Assembly: GCA_003550625.1 (NCBI GenBank)
Contig: PUKU01000036.1
Span: forward strand, 1 to 8,703
Reading direction: 5' to 3'
DNA from: Candidatus Aenigmatarchaeota archaeon
Lineage (GTDB): Archaea; Aenigmatarchaeota; Aenigmatarchaeia; PWEA01
Length of the DNA stretch: 8,703 nucleotides
The notes under the pieces were generated by a model, which searched no databases, was not told where the DNA came from, and saw nothing but the letters and a program-made list of their open reading frames with translations. Positions 5,548 through 8,703 of the stretch are shown here, in pieces. The position numbers were made by a program, and so were the translations under genes. Position 1 is the first letter of the stretch. Each line of letters opens with the position of its first letter.

Positions 5548-6681
5548 AATTGTCTTTTTCAGTTCACCAACGGGCATATCCTCAACTCTCTCAACGGCTT
5601 CAACACTGTTCCTTGTAAATAGGTACATTACAAGTAAATCTCTTTTCTCACCATCAAATTTATCATATATTTCATACATTTTATCAAATATCAAATCCGA
5701 CTCTTGGAATGAATTCCCTAGTTTTTTCATTACCTGAGCCCTGTATTCTCTTGATGAACTACCGGAAGCAAACTCTCCAGCTATATGACCACAAATTATA
5801 CCGGGTAATATTCCTTCCACATAAGGTTTGAAGTTTTGATTAGCAGCATCCCCGGTAAATACTATGTCACCATATCTCCACCTTGATATCTGATTTTTCG
5901 TTGGAGCCTTTCCAGACCTCTCAACTTTCTTAGTGAAATTACCCATCTGATCTGATACTACATTATCTAAAAAGTAATCAAATTTTTCCTCAAGACCTTC
6001 TGAACTTAAAGTACTTGCAACTCCTACGTTTGCTCTACTGTTTGACTTAGGAAAAATGTATGCATAGGCCCTTGGAGCAAAATCTCCAAAAAACAGCTGT
6101 TCTAAATTCGGATATTTGATGTCCAGATTGTCGAGTTCCCAACTATAAACATGTCCTACTTCGTTTTCCTTCAAAACTTCTAATGATTTAGCTACATCAG
6201 AATTTACTCCATCAGAAGCTACCACTTTAGAGGGCCTGACTAAAATTTCCTTTCCGTCGTGATCAATTTTACATTCCTCAACATTGTAATCTCCACTATA
6301 CTTTATTTCCATAAGTTCACATTTCCTCCGAACTGCTGAACCTGATTTTTTTGCTTTCTTCATCAACCATTCATCAAATTCCTCCCTCTCCAAAGTCCAG
6401 CCTTTGTAGAAGCCTCCTTTCTTTATAACCTCTACATCACCAGACATAAACCTCATCCCACTGGTTTTCTTCTTGAAAAGTTTGGGGGGTATCTTGAAAG
6501 GCAATAAAGGCAAGAGGTAGGAACCAAATCCCTCAGCACAGGCTATACCTTTGAAATTATCCTTTTTATCAATTAACAGTACATCTTTACCAGAAAGACT
6601 TGCAGCTCTTGCAGCACTGCATCCTGCAGGCCCACCGCCAACGACAAGGACGTCGCAGTCTATCGTTTCCATCTGGATCAC
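5458..6681 (-). CDS. FAD-dependent geranylgeranyl-reductase-family protein
   Basis: A 407-residue flavoprotein of the geranylgeranyl reductase (GGR)/FixC-like family. In archaea, members reduce double bonds of the isoprenoid chains of ether lipids. Sites: dinucleotide-binding GGGPAG (15-20) with acidic Asp38 at the end of the second strand, CAEG (48-51, the family's substrate-side cysteine motif), ASDGVNSDV (155-163), YAYIFPK (206-212) with ANVGVAS (217-223), and the FAD-binding TGDAANQNFKPYVEGI (276-291). The start is GTG at 6681, overlapping the stop of the upstream membrane-protein gene (GTGA). ATG at 6672 is an alternative three codons in. The last 29 codons lie antisense to the FIST gene. 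Much of the gene is low in GC, unlike its first 28 codons, though those encode Gly/Ala-rich sequence. The exact substrate is not readable. Confidence 0.9.
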   Translation of the reverse strand: MIQMETIDCDVLVVGGGPAGCSAARAASLSGKDVLLIDKKDNFKGIACAEGFGSYLLPLLPFKIPPKLFKKKTSGMRFMSGDVEVIKKGGFYKGWTLEREEFDEWLMKKAKKSGSAVRRKCELMEIKYSGDYNVEECKIDHDGKEILVRPSKVVASDGVNSDVAKSLEVLKENEVGHVYSWELDNLDIKYPNLEQLFFGDFAPRAYAYIFPKSNSRANVGVASTLSSEGLEEKFDYFLDNVVSDQMGNFTKKVERSGKAPTKNQISRWRYGDIVFTGDAANQNFKPYVEGILPGIICGHIAGEFASGSSSREYRAQVMKKLGNSFQESDLIFDKMYEIYDKFDGEKRDLLVMYLFTRNSVEAVERVEDMPVGELKKTISKEGGGIDRLVSMLWYISWYSKVLTTGSD

Positions 6682-7319
6682 GAATCAAGGAAGCTGAAGT
6701 TCTGGCCAAACCACGGCAGTGCAAGGTCCGACGAGCCTGTTTTTTTCTTTTTACTTATTTTAGAAACAATATGATAGGCTATATCAAAAAGTAGGAAGGC
6801 CGCGAAGAGGTAAATGGGTATAGTTCCGATGATAGTCAGAGCAACAACTCCTATCTTCATTACACATCTGTATCGGAAGAACTGAATAATGAACTTCTTA
6901 ATAGTTCCATTGAAGGTAAAGCTTTTTGCCTTCTCGTCCATTATATCGTTGCCCTTTTCGTCAAATATGCCCGCTATTACAAGAACTGCAAGTGGTATCC
7001 ACATAATCTCGAAGCCTGCCAGTATCAGAAGTGCTATCACGGTAACCAGTCCTATCTTATGGGCCCTGTTATCTATCTTTCCTGTTAGAAAAACTGAAAG
7101 GATTATAGCCAGAAGTATGGTACCGGCTGCTCCGTTCACAAGTGATGTGTAGGCCCAGAGTACACCAAGAACGGGCGCAGTGAAAACTGCGCGGTCCTTA
7201 CTAAAGGTCCTTTCATCAAAGGCATCATCTATATACTTGATTCCACCTCCCAGGATGGCGAAGGCTGCTAAAAAGAAATAAGGATTGTTCTCGAAAAGCA
7301 CCAGTCCGCTTATATCCAT
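6678..7319 (-). CDS. Multi-pass membrane protein with UbiA-like acidic motifs, unknown function
   Basis: A 213-residue hydrophobic protein with several likely membrane segments (about 15-30, 45-63, 65-80, 90-118, 157-183) and a basic tail SKISKKKKTG. Polar motifs: DDAFDE (31-36) followed by Lys-Asp-Arg, KIDNRAHKIG (81-90), and FDEKGNDIMDEK (119-130). Two Asp-rich motifs between membrane helices recall the NDxxDxxxD and DxxxD metal-diphosphate motifs of UbiA prenyltransferases, but the protein is short and the spacing differs, so I do not assign it there. It is translationally coupled to the GGR-family gene (4-base overlap), so a role in isoprenoid lipid or quinone chemistry is a reasonable inference. 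I chose ATG 7319 because AGGTGGT lies 4 bases upstream. A start at 7367 would add 16 residues with no such site. Confidence 0.75.
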   Translation of the reverse strand: MDISGLVLFENNPYFFLAAFAILGGGIKYIDDAFDERTFSKDRAVFTAPVLGVLWAYTSLVNGAAGTILLAIILSVFLTGKIDNRAHKIGLVTVIALLILAGFEIMWIPLAVLVIAGIFDEKGNDIMDEKAKSFTFNGTIKKFIIQFFRYRCVMKIGVVALTIIGTIPIYLFAAFLLFDIAYHIVSKISKKKKTGSSDLALPWFGQNFSFLDS

Positions 7320-7323
7320 GGGG

Positions 7324-7362
7324 ACCACCTTCAGTAAACTATTGTTTCTGTAGTTTAAAAAA
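7324..7362 (-). promoter_or_regulatory. Probable promoter and ribosome site of the membrane protein-reductase pair
   Basis: On the minus strand, AGGTGGT (7324-7330) precedes the ATG at 7319 by four bases, and TTTTTTAAA (7354-7362) lies about 39 bases upstream as a TATA-like element. That would give a short leader that still contains the ribosome site. The T-run may instead mark the end of the KaiC-like transcript. Confidence 0.4.
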
Positions 7363-7412
7363 CACAAAGAGTAGAATGCGAAGATGTGGTTTTAATGTAG
7401 TTTTCCAAAAGT

Positions 7413-8093
7413 TCATTCAGAAACCTTCAGACCCTGGTCTGTGATCATCATACCGTGGCTCTTCGTATCATGGTTGGTCCTCCGCATCTTCCTAACCGAA
7501 AGGCTCCTGGAACTTCCACTGCCCATGTATAAGATATCCAGTTTTATCACACCGTCTACCAAGAACTCTTCGACGCCGAAACGGGTAAGATTGTCCTGTC
7601 CCTCTTCCACCTCTGTCGTCAGCAAGGCTGTAACGCCTGCTTCTTCTATGGTTCTAACCATCTTGAAAAGGTTCTCCCTTACCTTGTACTGATCATCGTA
7701 GTACAGAGAGAGAATAGACGTGGAGTCCATAGCAAGCCTGTCCACGTTGTATTTCTCAAGCTCGTTGCGGAACCAGAAAAGCTCATCACCTTCCGCAGTG
7801 TCGAATGGATCCTTGTGTCTTATCTTGAGCTGGCCGTTGTCTTCGTACTTCTGTAAATCCCATCCGAAGTCCAGTGCCTCCTGTTTTATCTTATCGGGTC
7901 GTTCCTCGAAGGTTATGAACATACAGTTCTCGCCTTTCACAAGCCCTTCCCAGATAAACTGTGAGCAAAATATGGTCTTTCCTGTACCTGTTGATCCTGT
8001 AACAAGAATAGCATTATCCTTGACAAAACCACCTTCGATGAGTTCATCAAGGCCAGGAATCCCGGTTTCAATCCGCTCAATATTCCGAGACAT
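7413..8093 (-). CDS. Single-domain KaiC-like RecA-fold ATPase
   Basis: A 226-residue soluble ATPase of the archaeal KaiC/RadA-like family. It opens with the family lead-in RIETGIPGLDELIEGGF (7-23), then Walker A GSTGTGKT (33-40), paired glutamates in TFEERP (Glu63, Glu64), Walker B ending LAMDS (120-124), TEVEEG (160-165), FGVEEFLVDGVIKL (172-185) and the closing pattern RSLSVRKMRRTNHD (196-209). It has one domain, unlike two-domain cyanobacterial KaiC. Such archaeal proteins probably regulate partners by ATP binding or autophosphorylation; their targets are mostly unknown. ATG at 8093 has no Shine-Dalgarno site and has a TATA-like element about 26 bases upstream, so the transcript is probably leaderless. 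The gene is divergent from pus10, and 93 bases separate it from the membrane-protein gene downstream. Confidence 0.92.
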   Translation of the reverse strand: MSRNIERIETGIPGLDELIEGGFVKDNAILVTGSTGTGKTIFCSQFIWEGLVKGENCMFITFEERPDKIKQEALDFGWDLQKYEDNGQLKIRHKDPFDTAEGDELFWFRNELEKYNVDRLAMDSTSILSLYYDDQYKVRENLFKMVRTIEEAGVTALLTTEVEEGQDNLTRFGVEEFLVDGVIKLDILYMGSGSSRSLSVRKMRRTNHDTKSHGMMITDQGLKVSE

Positions 8094-8111
8094 TGGGTAA
8101 ACATACGGTTT

Positions 8112-8125
8112 CCATATATTTATAA
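8112..8125 (-). promoter_or_regulatory. TATA-like element of the KaiC-like gene
   Basis: The minus strand reads TTATAAATATATGG, centred about 26 bases before the ATG at 8093, with no ribosome site in between. The sequence is TATA-like on both strands and could also serve pus10, whose start would then have a leader of about 36 bases. Confidence 0.5.
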
Positions 8126-8149
8126 GTCTTGTTCTCTTAAGTCAAAGGC

Positions 8150-8179
8150 TTTAAAACTTCCCTGTGAAATAAAGGTGGT
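8150..8179 (+). promoter_or_regulatory. Possible promoter and ribosome site of pus10
   Basis: TTTAAAA (8150-8156) is TATA-like and lies about 30 bases before the ATG. AGGTGGT (8173-8179) lies three bases before the ATG, the same variant used by the membrane-protein gene. A transcript driven by the near TATA would start inside or after the ribosome site, so the farther TATA at 8112-8125 may be the one that matters if this site is used. Confidence 0.4.
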
Positions 8180-8182
8180 AGT

Positions 8183-8703
8183 ATGGAGATCTACAAGAGA
8201 GCCATGAAAATACTGGGAAAAGGATATGTGTGTGACCATTGCCTTGGACGGCAGTTCGCACAGCTACTCACAGGTATGTCCAACGAAGAGCGTGGGAAGA
8301 CTGTAAGGAGTTTCATTGCCATGGAGATGGATACAGGACATAGTATGGAGGTGGACGAAGTGAACTTCCTGGAGGTGGATTTTAGGCACTACAGACCAGA
8401 ATCCGGAGAAGACGAGGAATGTGTAGTTTGTCAGGGACTTTTCAGAAAGCTCGACGAGTGGGCAGGCAAGGTAATGGCAAAGCTCCAGGGTTACGACTTC
8501 GAAAACTTCCTGATCGGAACCAGGTTACCAGATGAACTTGTAAAGAGGGAGGAAGATATCTGGGAAGAGATCGGAATCGAACACTGTGAGGAGATTAAGG
8601 CGGAGTTCAACCGGGAGTTAGGGAAAAAACTGGAGGAGAAGCCCGGGAAGAAGGCGGAGTTTGAACTACCCGAGATTCAGGTTCTAGTGGACATGGAGAA
8701 AAA
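8183..8703 (+). CDS. pus10: tRNA pseudouridine synthase Pus10, N-terminal part (cut by window edge)
   Basis: Archaeal Pus10 makes pseudouridine at positions 54 and 55 of the tRNA T-loop. The 173 visible residues cover the N-terminal zinc and THUMP-like part; the catalytic domain is beyond the right edge. Features: Cys17 and Cys20 in CDHCLGRQFAQLLTG, a motif typical of Pus10, followed by SNEERG (33-38). The second zinc pair is Cys80 and Cys83 (CVVC). Then come FLIGTRLP (109-116) and IKAEFNRELGK (138-148), both usual in the THUMP-like part. Four cysteines therefore stand ready to bind one zinc ion. The ATG at 8183 is preceded by AGGTGGT three bases away. The gene is divergent from the KaiC-like gene. 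Confidence 0.93.
   Translation, partial: MEIYKRAMKILGKGYVCDHCLGRQFAQLLTGMSNEERGKTVRSFIAMEMDTGHSMEVDEVNFLEVDFRHYRPESGEDEECVVCQGLFRKLDEWAGKVMAKLQGYDFENFLIGTRLPDELVKREEDIWEEIGIEHCEEIKAEFNRELGKKLEEKPGKKAEFELPEIQVLVDMEK

Noticed and set aside
6738..6752. T-rich run as a transcription terminator
   Set aside because: On the minus strand it encodes the Lys-rich tail (SKKKKTG) of the membrane protein.
7720..8100. Plus-strand frames of 126 and 83 codons (also 7441-7692)
   Set aside because: Antisense to the KaiC-like ATPase, which has complete Walker motifs.
1..8703. CRISPR array, tRNA, rRNA, insertion sequence or attachment site
   Set aside because: No regularly spaced repeats, no cloverleaf-like intergenic stretch long enough, no transposase or integrase, and genes are closely packed.

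Overview
The window is archaeal. The support is a family set (an archaeal-type phosphoglycerate mutase ApgM, a Pus10 tRNA pseudouridine synthase, a single-domain KaiC-like ATPase, a geranylgeranyl-reductase-family flavoprotein) plus start-proximal TATA-like boxes about 25-30 bases upstream of several start codons with no Shine-Dalgarno site, as expected for leaderless archaeal transcripts. Most of the window is roughly 45-50 % GC by hand counts. I cannot name the lineage. A geranylgeranyl-reductase-like gene hints at ether-lipid chemistry, but the family is broad.

Region 1 (1-3749, all minus strand) reads from right to left as apgM, a class I aminotransferase, a tiny ribbon-helix-helix (RHH) DNA-binding protein, and enolase, which is cut by the left edge of the window. 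ApgM and enolase catalyse consecutive steps (3-phosphoglycerate to 2-phosphoglycerate to phosphoenolpyruvate). The RHH gene (52 aa) is easily missed. A perfect 14-base palindrome (1377-1390), extended as a 9-base direct repeat with a 10-base period, sits on its start-proximal TATA-like sequence. The same 8-base word recurs just upstream of the enolase start. This suggests a self-regulating switch that also controls enolase.

Region 2 (3750-5547, plus strand) holds a small Roadblock/LC7-like protein and a FIST-domain sensor-like protein. The first is divergent from apgM across a short region with a TATA-like element on each side and a perfect 7-base-arm inverted repeat between them. These two genes look like a small signalling pair.

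Region 3 (5458-7319, minus strand) has a multi-pass membrane protein with acidic UbiA-like motifs, translationally coupled to a FAD-dependent geranylgeranyl-reductase-family protein. The reductase overlaps the end of the FIST gene tail to tail by 90 bases. A stretch of low GC (about 34 % from about 4740 to 6340) covers the 3' parts of both convergent genes, as if one block had a different history from the ends of the same genes.

Region 4 (7413-8703) has a KaiC-like RecA-fold ATPase on the minus strand, divergent from the start of pus10 on the plus strand, which runs off the right edge. I saw no tRNA, rRNA, CRISPR array or insertion sequence, and there is no gene-free stretch above 300 bases.
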